Assembly (NCBI RefSeq): GCF_003207855.1
Contig: NZ_NKTZ01000009.1
Location: 1 to 64,000, forward strand
Length of the DNA: 64,000 bases
Direction: 5' to 3'
From: Komagataeibacter rhaeticus
GTDB taxonomy: Bacteria > Pseudomonadota > Alphaproteobacteria > Acetobacterales > Acetobacteraceae
Below are positions 56,418 to 64,000 of the stretch, in pieces. The position numbers and the translations under genes are program-made. The first letter of the stretch is position 1, and every line of letters begins with the position of its first letter. A model generated the notes under the pieces. That model worked only from the letters and a program-made list of their open reading frames with translations, made no database searches and had not been told where the DNA came from.

Positions 56418-56436
56418 TGACCGAACTGATCGGTCA
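56418..56436. promoter_or_regulatory. Probable TetR operator
   Basis: TGACCGA-ACTGA-TCGGTCA is a perfect 7-bp-arm inverted repeat with a 5-nt spacer. It lies 67 nt before tetR and 77 nt before the outer membrane factor start. TGACCGA/TCGGTCA arms are common in TetR/AcrR sites. Confidence 0.7.
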
Positions 56437-56512
56437 TTTCAGCCATGGTAGCGAAACCATGCACTGGAATACAGATTTATATTAACCGTTTCAGGCACGA
56501 CAGGGGGCCGCG

Positions 56513-58162
56513 TTGGCAGGTAGGGGAATTTCATGGCGTACGGCGGTGGTTGGGTTGTCGGTCATGACCGCCGGGTGCGCGGTTGGCCCGAATTTCCACA
56601 AGCCCACGCCGTGGGCGCCCAAGCAGTACGGCGGCCCGGCCCGTATCGCCCCCGATGGCACGAACAGCCCGGCGCAGGTTGCAAGCCAGACCACACAGGA
56701 TGACCCCGATACCGCATGGTGGACCCTGTTCCATGATGCCGAACTGACCAGACTTGAACAGCGCGTGGCCACCGACAACCTGGATGTGCGCGCCTATGCC
56801 TACCGCATGGCCCAGAGCCGCGCGGAACTGCGCATTGCCGGCGCCGAGCGCTATCCCGGCCTGTCGGCCAGCGGTTCCTATGCCCGCCAGCAGTACAGCA
56901 CCAAGATGCTGCAGCGTATCGTGACCGACGTGGAAAGCGACCCGCAGCTGGCCAACACCCCCGGCTTCTCCCAGTTCGCGCCCACACCGGGGGAAGCCAA
57001 GATCCCCCTGTTCAACCAGTGGCGCGACAGCGTGGATGCCACATGGGAGCTGGACCTGTGGGGCCGCGTGCGCCGTGAATACGAAGCCGCCGCCGCCAAC
57101 ACCCAGGCCGTGAACGAAGCCCGGCGCGGCATGCTGATCTCCCGCCAGTCGGAAGTGGCGCGGGATTACATGGACCTGCGCAACACGCAGGAACAGCTGC
57201 GCATTGTCATGGAAAACCGCGACGTGGCGAAATCCATGCTGGACCTGAACCAGCAGCGCTACACCAAGGGGCTGGCCAGCAACCTGGAAGTGGAACAGGC
57301 CCGCGCCCAGTATGAAAGCACGCTGGCGCAGATCCCCCAGCTTGAGCAGCAGCTTGTCCTGCAGGTCAATGCGCTGAGCCTGCTGATGGGTGAACCGCCC
57401 CGCGCGCTGTCCGATGAACTGCTCACGGCAGCGGCCATTCCGCCCGTGCCACCGCGCGTGCCGGTGGGCGTGCCCTCCGAACTGGCGCGCCGCCGCCCCG
57501 ATATCCGCCGTGCGGAAGCCAGCCTGCACGCCGCCATTGCCCAGGTGGGCGAGGCCGTGGCCGAATTTTACCCGCGCGTGACCATCAATGCGGGATTCGG
57601 CTTTGAATCCCTCTCCTTCCGCGACCTCGGGTTCTGGAATGCCAAGGCGTGGAATGTCGGCCCGTCCATCACGCTGCCGCTGTTCCAGGGCGGGCGCCTG
57701 CGTGGCCAGCTTGAACTGCGCAAGGCCGCACAGAAGGAAGCGGCCATCAATTACCAGAAGACCGTGCTGGGTGCGTGGCATGACGTGGATAACGCCCTGA
57801 CCGCCTATACCGATGAACAGCGCCGCCATGACGAACTGGCCCGCCGCGTGGAGGCCAGCCACCATGCGCTCCAGCTGGCGCAGGACCAGTACCGCAACGG
57901 CATGGTGACCTATCTGACCGTGCTGGACACGCAGCGCCAGTATCTGGGGGCTGAATCCGACCTGACCACCAGCACCGCCACCATATCGGGCAATCTGGTG
58001 CGGCTGTACAATGCGCTGGGTGGCGGGTGGGAGACCACCTATCCCGAAGCGCCTCCCCGCGCGAAACGGGGCACGGCCTCCACGTCCCGGTCCGCAACCG
58101 GCACGCCCGCCACAATGCCGCAGGCCGCTGCCACTGCCACCCCCGCGCATCAGCCTGCCTGA
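56513..58162 (+). CDS. Outer membrane efflux lipoprotein (NodT/OprM family), orphan
   Basis: This 549-aa protein has a signal ending in the lipobox T-A-G-C with Cys at 22, then two OMF repeats: DTAWWTLFHDAELTRLEQRV, WELDLWGRVRREYEAAAAN, LARRRPDIRRAEASLHAAIAQVGEAVAEFYP and LYNALGGGWE. The C-terminal tail is Ala/Thr/Pro-rich (about 40 residues). It forms the exit channel of a pump. No RND, ABC or adaptor gene is next to it, so the partner is encoded elsewhere. The start is TTG 56513, with AGGGGG about 6 nt upstream. It is under a probable TetR operator. Confidence 0.9.
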   Translation: MAGRGISWRTAVVGLSVMTAGCAVGPNFHKPTPWAPKQYGGPARIAPDGTNSPAQVASQTTQDDPDTAWWTLFHDAELTRLEQRVATDNLDVRAYAYRMAQSRAELRIAGAERYPGLSASGSYARQQYSTKMLQRIVTDVESDPQLANTPGFSQFAPTPGEAKIPLFNQWRDSVDATWELDLWGRVRREYEAAAANTQAVNEARRGMLISRQSEVARDYMDLRNTQEQLRIVMENRDVAKSMLDLNQQRYTKGLASNLEVEQARAQYESTLAQIPQLEQQLVLQVNALSLLMGEPPRALSDELLTAAAIPPVPPRVPVGVPSELARRRPDIRRAEASLHAAIAQVGEAVAEFYPRVTINAGFGFESLSFRDLGFWNAKAWNVGPSITLPLFQGGRLRGQLELRKAAQKEAAINYQKTVLGAWHDVDNALTAYTDEQRRHDELARRVEASHHALQLAQDQYRNGMVTYLTVLDTQRQYLGAESDLTTSTATISGNLVRLYNALGGGWETTYPEAPPRAKRGTASTSRSATGTPATMPQAAATATPAHQPA

Positions 58163-58273
58163 AAACCGCGTTAAAAGCTTGGCGTGCGTGCGCCATGCTA
58201 GTATAAGCCGCCCCGTTCCCCACTGGCTGGACCCTACCCGCCACGGGGAACCACGGCGCAGGGACCAGTCATC

Positions 58274-58687
58274 ATGATTACATTGCCCCCCGATTATCGC
58301 CCTTCGGATGATGAGGAATTCATGAATCCGCAGCAGGTGGAATATTTCCGCCTCAAGCTGCTGAAATGGCGAGCGGATCTTCTTAAGGAAGCGGATGAAA
58401 CACTTGCCAGCCTGTCCGAAGGTGGCATTCACGAAGCGGATATTACCGACCGCGCCAGTGTCGAGACCGACCGTGCGCTTGAACTGCGCACCCGTGACCG
58501 GGCACGCAAGCTGATTTCCAAGATCAACCAGGCGCTGCTGCGTATCGAAGCGGGCACCTATGGCTATTGCGAGGAAACGGGCGAGCCGATCGGCCTGAAG
58601 CGGCTGGAAGCCCGCCCCATCGCCACCCTGTCGATCGAGGCGCAGGAACGCCACGAACGCATGGAGCGCATCCACCGCGACGACTGA
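58274..58687 (+). CDS. dksA: RNA polymerase-binding transcription factor DksA (Cys-poor type)
   Basis: This 137-aa DksA has the N-terminal helix, a coiled-coil with the DxxDxA-type tip (EADITDRASVETDRA), a globular domain containing GTYGYCEETGEPIGLKRL and LEARPIATLSIEAQERHER, and a C-terminal helix. The four zinc Cys of E. coli DksA are reduced to one: positions 99, 102, 120 and 123 are C, T, S and A. Such Cys-poor DksA proteins work without zinc and are usual in alphaproteobacteria. It acts with ppGpp on rRNA and amino acid promoters. A tRNA-Thr follows 96 nt later. Confidence 0.94.
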   Translation: MITLPPDYRPSDDEEFMNPQQVEYFRLKLLKWRADLLKEADETLASLSEGGIHEADITDRASVETDRALELRTRDRARKLISKINQALLRIEAGTYGYCEETGEPIGLKRLEARPIATLSIEAQERHERMERIHRDD

Positions 58688-58783
58688 CTTTCCCCACTCC
58701 CGGCCTGACATCCCAATTTTCCAAAACATGAGAAAAGGGGGTTGTCAGCCGGGCCAGGAAAAGTTAGGAAGCGCGCATACAGT

Positions 58784-58858
<75 letters not shown>

Positions 58859-59008
58859 TGATTTCCCTTGATATCCTGTTCTTCCGGTTTTCCTGATATG
58901 GCCCATGTGGCGCGGGAAGGCTGATGATACAGGCATGAACGGTTACCGGATCAGGCTGTCATGCGCGCGTCGGCACGCAGGTCTGCCCGCCGTATAGTCC
59001 GCAAATCA

Positions 59009-59100
59009 TAAATAAGTTTCTGGTGACGCTTTTTTCAAAAAGCATCGGAGAATGCCGTTTTTTTGAAAAAAGGCGGCATCCGGGACCTTTGTTATTTTTT
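59009..59100 (-). repeat. Double-hairpin intergenic repeat, copy C (inverted)
   Basis: This copy matches the reverse complement of copy B: AAGTTTCTGGTGA, then GACGCTTTTTTCAAAAAGCATC (hairpin 2), then TGCCGTTTTTTTGAAAAAAGGCGGCA (hairpin 1), then CCGGGACCTTTGTTAT. Its right end covers the last codons and stop of the 155-aa gene ending at 59092. Confidence 0.8.
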
Positions 59101-59559
59101 ATCCTGCCCCGCGGCATCCAGCCCAAGGGCCGCGATATCCGCGGGTGGCCCCGCCAGCATGCAGGCAACGCCGGTGGTACGGTCCACCACCATGCGGATA
59201 TCCACCGGCGCCTCATGGCTGTCAAACAGGTCGGATGTCACACCATAAACCGGATGGAGCGGTTCGTCATGTTCCACGTCATGACGGATAATCTGGGTCA
59301 TGATCCGGCCAAGGGCGCGCTCCAGCCCCTCCATGACGCGCGACGGGGCCAGCCGGGGCCGGGCGGCCGTGGCTTCCCCCATGCAGTGCCGTTCCAGCAA
59401 TGCCGTCCACGCGGCCGTCGGGATGAACATGGGCATACGCCCGCCATCATTATGACGCTCGGCATGCATGATGCGGCGTGTGTTGGCCAGACCGATCACA
59501 TCAATCCGGGGCAGGTCATCCCCGATACGCGCGGGGATGATGCGGGAGGCATCGGTCAC
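59092..59559 (-). CDS. Unknown protein coupled to a c-di-GMP cyclase gene
   Basis: This 155-aa cytoplasmic protein has no signal or membrane helix. Visible features are RIDVIGLANTRRIMHAERHND, a central helical stretch (VMEGLERALGRIMTQIIRHDVEHDE) and a C-terminal VDIRMVVDRTTGVACMLAGPPADIA. I recognise no family. The start is GTG 59559, overlapping the cyclase stop (GTGA), so translation is coupled and a role in c-di-GMP output is plausible. The last residues (QDKK) and the stop fall inside repeat copy C. It may correspond to the small fourth gene of an A. xylinum cdg operon, but I cannot confirm this. Confidence 0.7.
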   Translation of the reverse strand: MTDASRIIPARIGDDLPRIDVIGLANTRRIMHAERHNDGGRMPMFIPTAAWTALLERHCMGEATAARPRLAPSRVMEGLERALGRIMTQIIRHDVEHDEPLHPVYGVTSDLFDSHEAPVDIRMVVDRTTGVACMLAGPPADIAALGLDAAGQDKK

Positions 59560-61289
59560 GAACGGGCTTCCCTGTCAAAATGTTCCGGCATGACCAGTAT
59601 ATCCTGCGGTGACAGGGCGGATGAAATGTAGAAACCCTGTATCCGCTCGGGTTTCATCTGCATGACCAGATCGAACTGCTCACGGTTTTCCACCCCTTCA
59701 ACCGTCACCTCCATCCTGAAGCCCTGCCCCATCTCGATCAGGCTGGACAGGACCATGCAGGCATCGGGATTGCCCACGATGCCGGCCACCATGCTCTGGT
59801 CGATCTTGACCTGCGAGAACGGCAGTTCACGCAGGTGGTTGAGCACGGTAATGCCCTTGCCAAAATTATCGAGTGCTATGCGGAAGCCCGAGCGCGCCAG
59901 TTCACGCAGGTTGCGGATGCCCTGGTCGGCCCGGCGGCCATGCAGCATCGCTTCCGTCACTTCCAGCACGAAGTTCTCGGGCTGCATGTTGAACCGCCTG
60001 AGTGATTCTTCCAGCTCGCGCTGGTAGTCATCGCGGATCAGGTCCATGCGCGACAGATTGATGGCAAGCTGGCGCTGCGGGTGGCCGTTGCTGTTCCACA
60101 TGTGTACGTCATGGCGGAACGCCTCGATCATGCGCGGCCCCATGGCCTGCGCCAGCCCCGCATCGGTAAACACGTCAGAAAAGTCTTCCGCCGCCAGCAG
60201 CCCGCGTTCGGGGTGCTGCCAGCGCAGCAGCGCCTCGATCTGGTCCACCTTCAGCGTATGGCAGTTCAGGATGGGCTGGTAATAGACCTCGAACTGGTTG
60301 CGCTCCACCCCGCATCGTGCCTCGCTCAGGATGGAAACACGCGCCTGGGCGCGTTCACGCAGCTTGCGGGTAAACATCTGGGACTGCTTGCCACCGGCAC
60401 GCTTGGCGGCGTACATCGCCATGTCGGCGTTTTTCTGCACATCCTCGATCGTATCGGTGCCATCCAGCAGGACCGCGCCAATACTGCCCGCCACGCTGAC
60501 CGTGACCGTCTCGATATCGATGGGCCGTTCCAGAATGGCCTGAAGGCGGTCCATGTACCGCTCCAGCGAGATATCCTCAAGCGTGCGATGCAGGATGACG
60601 GCAAACTCATCGCCTCCCAGCCGGCTGACCGGGTCATCGGGATGGGTCAGTTCGATCAGGCGCGAGGCAATGGCGCGCAGCACGATGTCCCCCGCATGGT
60701 GGCCGTGCACGTCATTGATCTGCTTGAAGCCATCAAGGTCGAACATGGCCAGCGCGGGGGCGGGCTGGCCGGTACTGCCCGGCTCGCGGCAGCGCGCCAG
60801 TTCATCGGCCAGCGCGGTGTTGAAGCCACCACGGTTGAGCAGGCCGGTCAGGGTATCCGTTTCCGCCAGTTCGCACAGCCGGTCACGGGTGTTCATGAGT
60901 TCGGTAATCTCGAAACGGCTGGCGACATAGCCCTGGATCACGCCCGCGCGGTCCAGCTTGGGAATGATGGTGGTCGCCACCCAGTACAGCGAACCATCCT
61001 TCGCCCGATTGCAGATATTGCCCTGCCACAGCTGGCCCGACTGGATGGTGCGGTACAGGTCTCGGAAAAAATCCGCGTCATGATAGCCGGAATTGACAAT
61101 ACGGTGCGTGGAGCCGATCAGTTCCTCACGCGAGTACTGGCTGATCTCGCAGAAGCGGTCATTGACGTATGTGATGACCCCTGCACTGTCGGTAATCGCG
61201 ACGATCAGGACACTGTCAACCAGATCAGCCCAGAAATCCGCATCCTGATGCGTCAGGGCCCGCAGCCGATCATCATGTTGCAATGCCAT
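59556..61289 (-). CDS. PAS-GGDEF-EAL protein, probable diguanylate cyclase with flavin-type PAS
   Basis: This 577-aa protein has a PAS domain (about residues 20-130), then a GGDEF domain with intact GGDEF (225-229) and an EAL domain with EAL at 352-354. The PAS has LWQG (Trp88) and CNRAKDGSLYW (Asn94), like the FAD-binding PAS of NifL and of A. xylinum DGC2. The EAL loop 6, normally DDFGTG, is D-N-F-G-K-G (474-479), which probably weakens phosphodiesterase activity. The RxxD inhibition site is replaced by H-P-D-D (216-219). The upstream heme-PAS phosphodiesterase gene is 123 nt away. ATG 61289 is taken; a TTG at 61307 is also in frame. Confidence 0.9.
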   Translation of the reverse strand: MALQHDDRLRALTHQDADFWADLVDSVLIVAITDSAGVITYVNDRFCEISQYSREELIGSTHRIVNSGYHDADFFRDLYRTIQSGQLWQGNICNRAKDGSLYWVATTIIPKLDRAGVIQGYVASRFEITELMNTRDRLCELAETDTLTGLLNRGGFNTALADELARCREPGSTGQPAPALAMFDLDGFKQINDVHGHHAGDIVLRAIASRLIELTHPDDPVSRLGGDEFAVILHRTLEDISLERYMDRLQAILERPIDIETVTVSVAGSIGAVLLDGTDTIEDVQKNADMAMYAAKRAGGKQSQMFTRKLRERAQARVSILSEARCGVERNQFEVYYQPILNCHTLKVDQIEALLRWQHPERGLLAAEDFSDVFTDAGLAQAMGPRMIEAFRHDVHMWNSNGHPQRQLAINLSRMDLIRDDYQRELEESLRRFNMQPENFVLEVTEAMLHGRRADQGIRNLRELARSGFRIALDNFGKGITVLNHLRELPFSQVKIDQSMVAGIVGNPDACMVLSSLIEMGQGFRMEVTVEGVENREQFDLVMQMKPERIQGFYISSALSPQDILVMPEHFDREARS

Positions 61290-61412
61290 TTTCCCGCCTG
61301 GAAACAATAATAAAAAGCAAACTAGGGTATTTCATAAAGTCAAACCGCCCCGGCGGCCAGCCTGCCGCACACGGCATGCCTGCGCCTGCCAGCCATGACA
61401 TCCCCTCCCCCA

Positions 61413-63602
61413 TCATGCCGAAGGAATGACGAAGGAACCGCGGGCCTGGCGCTCACGGAACCATTTTTCCAGTTCGGCAGGGGGAAGCGGCCTGGCAAAC
61501 AGATAGCCCTGCATCACGTCACAATGCAATTCCTCAAGCAGCCGCCACTGCTGCTCGGTCTCGACCCCTTCGGTCACGACCGTCATGCCCAGCCGCGAAC
61601 CGATGCCGATCACCGCCATGGTCACGGCCTGGGCATTGGTATCGTGCTCGAAATCATTGATGAAGCTGCGGTCGATCTTGATTTCGGTCAGCGGCAGGCG
61701 CGTCAGGCGCGACAGGCTGGAATAGCCGGTGCCGAAATCATCCATCGACAGCCCCACATCAAGCCTGCGTATGGCGTGCAGCACCTCTTCGGTCTCACTG
61801 CTGCTGTCCATCATCACGCTTTCGGTAATCTCCACCGTCAGCCGGTCCGGCGTCAGGCCGTGCTGGCCAAGCAGGTTGGCAATGTATTCAGGCAGCGAGC
61901 GGTTGCGGAAATGCACGGCCGACAGGTTGACCGCAACGGTCGGCACATGCACGCCATCACGATCCCACCTGACCATCTGGCTGCATGCTTCCTGCAGGGA
62001 CCACCGGCCGATGGCCTCGATCTGTCCGGTTTCCTCCGCCACCGCAATGAAGCGGGAGGGATAGATGTTGCCCAGCGTCGGATGGTGCCACCGGGACAGG
62101 GCCTCCACCCCATACAGGCCGCCGGTCATGGTTTCCACCTGCGGCTGGTAGTGCAGGTTCAGCATGCCCTTCGACAGCGAATCCCGCAGCGCCGAACCCA
62201 GCATGAGCCGTTCCTGCGCCACCTGGTTCTTCTCATGGCCCGCAAAGCGGTAGAGACCGCGCCCGTCCCCCTTTGCCTGCCGGGCCGCGGCATCGGCCAG
62301 GCTGAGCAGGGATTCGCTGTCCGGCCCGTTTTCGGGGAAGGTACTGATGCCGACACAGCACGAGATGGTCAGGGTGTTCTCCCCCACCTGCAGCGGCCTG
62401 GCGATGGCATTGATCAGCTTTTCGGCAAACTGCTCGGCCCTGGCGTGCGAGCAGTCGGGCACGATGATGATGAACTCGTCCCCGCCCGAACGGCTGACGA
62501 TGTATTCATCATTGACCAGCCCACGGATGCGGCGCCCGATCTCGATCAGGAAACGGTCGGCATTCACATGGCCCAGCGCGTCATTGATATCGCGGAACCG
62601 GTCGATATCAACCATGAACAGCGAGAACTGGCTGTCCCCGCCCCGCATGATCAGGCGCTCGATGACATTATGCAGCGAGGTGCGGTTGAGCAGCCCGGTC
62701 AGGCTGTCGAAATTGGAAAGCTGGGCAATATGCTGCCGTGTCTCGTTCTGTTCGATCGCCAGCGCGCAGAACGGCATGGAGGTGGAAACCACGCGCTGCG
62801 GCCATGCCAGGTCGGTATCATCGCCCCGCAGGTAGAGGGCGAAGATGCCCATGACCTGACCGGTGCGCGAGATGATGGCCGAGGAACAGCACCGCTCCAG
62901 CCCCAGCGAACGGGCCAGCGAGGAATAGCCATCCCACACCACCTTGTTGCTGCTGTCGGGTGCCGTGCGCAGTGTCTCGATCTGCTCGGCGCTGAGTTCC
63001 ATGCTGTCCAGCGCCGTGCGGTAGCGGTTGGGCATGCCGGGTGATGCCGCGATGGACAGCCTGCGCCGCGAACGGTCAAGCAGCAGGACCGCCGCCACCC
63101 CGCCGGGCACGAAACCATCCACCCGGCGGCACAGCAGGTCGCCCACTTCCTGTATGGTCAGGTCGGATGCCAGCGCCTGGAGCACGTCGTTCTGCAGGAT
63201 CAGGATCTTGCGCTGACGGCTCTGCTCCGTCACGTCCTTCATCACGGCGATGTAGTAGATCTTGTGCGAATCAGCCAGCTGCACGCGGGAGATGGACAGT
63301 TCCCCGCACACATATTCGCCATTGGCGCGCCTGAACTCCACCTCCCGCGAGGTGCCGACAATCCGGCCGATCCCGGTCTCGCGGTTGCGGTCGATGTAGC
63401 CGTCATGCTGCGCACGTTCCGCCACGGGCACAAGGCAGCTTACATTTTCGCCCAGAACCTGCGCGCGCGGCAGGCCCCATATGCGCTCGGCGGCGGCATT
63501 GAAAAGGATAATCCTGTTGTGCTCATCAATCACGACCATGGGATCAATGGCCTGCTCCATGGCAGAAAGCAGGACATCGGCACTAATTTTCGGCTGATCC
63601 AC
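61413..63602 (-). CDS. Heme-PAS/GAF/GGDEF/EAL protein, PDEA1/DosP-like c-di-GMP phosphodiesterase
   Basis: This 729-aa protein has a PAS (about 10-125), a GAF-like domain (about 135-290), GGDEF (373-377 intact) and a complete EAL domain (EAL 500-502, NLS 559-561, DDFGTG 621-626, KID 642-644, EGVE 678-681). The PAS resembles heme-binding PAS of FixL and DosP: QHDGYI places His66 where the proximal heme ligand lies, followed by GIGRIVGTSRE. The residue matching the distal Met of DosP is Thr84. A. xylinum PDEA1 is an O2-sensing enzyme of this design. GTG 63602 has GGAG 6 nt upstream. An ATG at 63686 is in frame but weaker. Confidence 0.92.
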   Translation of the reverse strand: MDQPKISADVLLSAMEQAIDPMVVIDEHNRIILFNAAAERIWGLPRAQVLGENVSCLVPVAERAQHDGYIDRNRETGIGRIVGTSREVEFRRANGEYVCGELSISRVQLADSHKIYYIAVMKDVTEQSRQRKILILQNDVLQALASDLTIQEVGDLLCRRVDGFVPGGVAAVLLLDRSRRRLSIAASPGMPNRYRTALDSMELSAEQIETLRTAPDSSNKVVWDGYSSLARSLGLERCCSSAIISRTGQVMGIFALYLRGDDTDLAWPQRVVSTSMPFCALAIEQNETRQHIAQLSNFDSLTGLLNRTSLHNVIERLIMRGGDSQFSLFMVDIDRFRDINDALGHVNADRFLIEIGRRIRGLVNDEYIVSRSGGDEFIIIVPDCSHARAEQFAEKLINAIARPLQVGENTLTISCCVGISTFPENGPDSESLLSLADAAARQAKGDGRGLYRFAGHEKNQVAQERLMLGSALRDSLSKGMLNLHYQPQVETMTGGLYGVEALSRWHHPTLGNIYPSRFIAVAEETGQIEAIGRWSLQEACSQMVRWDRDGVHVPTVAVNLSAVHFRNRSLPEYIANLLGQHGLTPDRLTVEITESVMMDSSSETEEVLHAIRRLDVGLSMDDFGTGYSSLSRLTRLPLTEIKIDRSFINDFEHDTNAQAVTMAVIGIGSRLGMTVVTEGVETEQQWRLLEELHCDVMQGYLFARPLPPAELEKWFRERQARGSFVIPSA

Positions 63603-63805
63603 CGTAGACTCCAGAGCATCGGCACGGCAGCCCGCACCATGTGAGATCACTGTTGCTGGCGTTGCCAGGCATGGTCCCGGCACCATGGCGGCCTGAAAAC
63701 CGGCCTGGCCCGGCCACAGGCATTACGGACCTGCGGGTTTGCATCCAAGCATAGTATGCACCGGGCAGGGGGAACATGACATGCCTCAATCTTGACACAA
63801 ACCCC

Positions 63806-64000
63806 TCAGTCGCCACGCCGTTCCAGATCCTGCGGCAGCATGCCGGCCAGCGGGCGGCAGGCATAGGCGGTTTCGCTTTCGGGCTGGGGCTCGTTCTGGC
63901 GCAGTCCGGCCGCCCCCGCGGCCACGGCCCGCCAGGTGGCCTGCGCCAGTGCCTTGCGGCTGGGGAAATCATCGGGATCAAGGGCGGGATGCAGCAGGAC
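63806..64000 (-). CDS. C-terminal fragment, possibly 1-acylglycerol-3-phosphate acyltransferase
   Basis: An open frame enters from the right edge and stops at 63806-63808. The 64 visible residues read LHPALDPDDFPSRKALAQAT, then an Ala-rich helix, then CRPLAGMLPQDLERRGD. The first part resembles the C-terminal tail of bacterial PlsC-like acyltransferases, which carry a helix after a PPL-x-P motif. The catalytic HX4D region would lie outside the window. Identity is uncertain. The 203-nt gap to the c-di-GMP operon should hold that operon's promoter. Confidence 0.45.
   Translation of the reverse strand, partial: VLLHPALDPDDFPSRKALAQATWRAVAAGAAGLRQNEPQPESETAYACRPLAGMLPQDLERRGD

Noticed and set aside
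63583-63981. A 132-codon minus-strand frame between the phosphodiesterase gene and the right edge
   Set aside because: It is Arg/Pro-rich with no similarity, and overlaps the better-supported fragment at 63806-64000 in another frame.

Overview
The window looks like the chromosome of an acetic acid bacterium, most likely Komagataeibacter or Gluconacetobacter. This is inferred from gene content and family resemblance, not from a database search. The DNA is GC-rich. It carries alphaproteobacterial markers: GcrA, an F1-only atpHAGDC operon, AddAB in place of RecBCD, and a Cys-poor DksA. It also carries hopanoid genes and a tandem pair of PAS-GGDEF-EAL proteins that closely resembles the cdg operons known from cellulose-producing Acetobacter xylinum.

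Layout. 1-4.6 kb: the 3' end of dxs, then hpnM, hpnI, hpnJ and hpnK, which serve hopanoid transport and side-chain tailoring. 4.6-12.9 kb, minus strand: a tightly overlapping tsaE, murU-like, addB, addA, trxA string. 13-15.4 kb: a ferredoxin/flavodoxin-NADP reductase and a D-amino acid dehydrogenase. 15.5-22.6 kb: a His-rich small exported protein, typA, a PfkB kinase, a bactofilin, gcrA, rnd and queF. 22.8-27.8 kb: the F1 ATP synthase operon. 28.1-31 kb: a DHA2 drug transporter, tRNA-Gly, tRNA-Trp, secE and nusG. 31-35 kb: pqiABC, a lipid transport system, and tRNA-Thr.

35.2-46.5 kb: an efflux block. A MarR regulator, an HlyD adaptor, a fused double-ATPase/permease, a second permease and an outer membrane factor are followed 18 nt later by a GntP permease. 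A FUSC transporter runs divergently. 46.6-49.2 kb: a GST-like protein, a stand-alone Rieske domain protein and, divergently, a Rieske-oxygenase catalytic domain that has lost its own Rieske cluster, plus a 58-aa RMF-like protein. 49.3-55.2 kb: a ClC channel, glnK-amtB and a TonB-dependent receptor. 55.6-58.7 kb: a TetR regulator divergent from an orphan outer membrane factor, then dksA and a second tRNA-Thr. 59.1-63.6 kb: the c-di-GMP operon, with a heme-PAS phosphodiesterase, a flavin-type PAS cyclase and a coupled 155-aa unknown. The right edge holds a gene fragment.

The least conventional features are the apparently split Rieske oxygenase (47.3-48.9 kb), a family of double-hairpin intergenic repeats with three clear copies, one degenerate copy and one half copy, and the O2/redox-sensing c-di-GMP operon, whose cyclase has a degenerate EAL domain.
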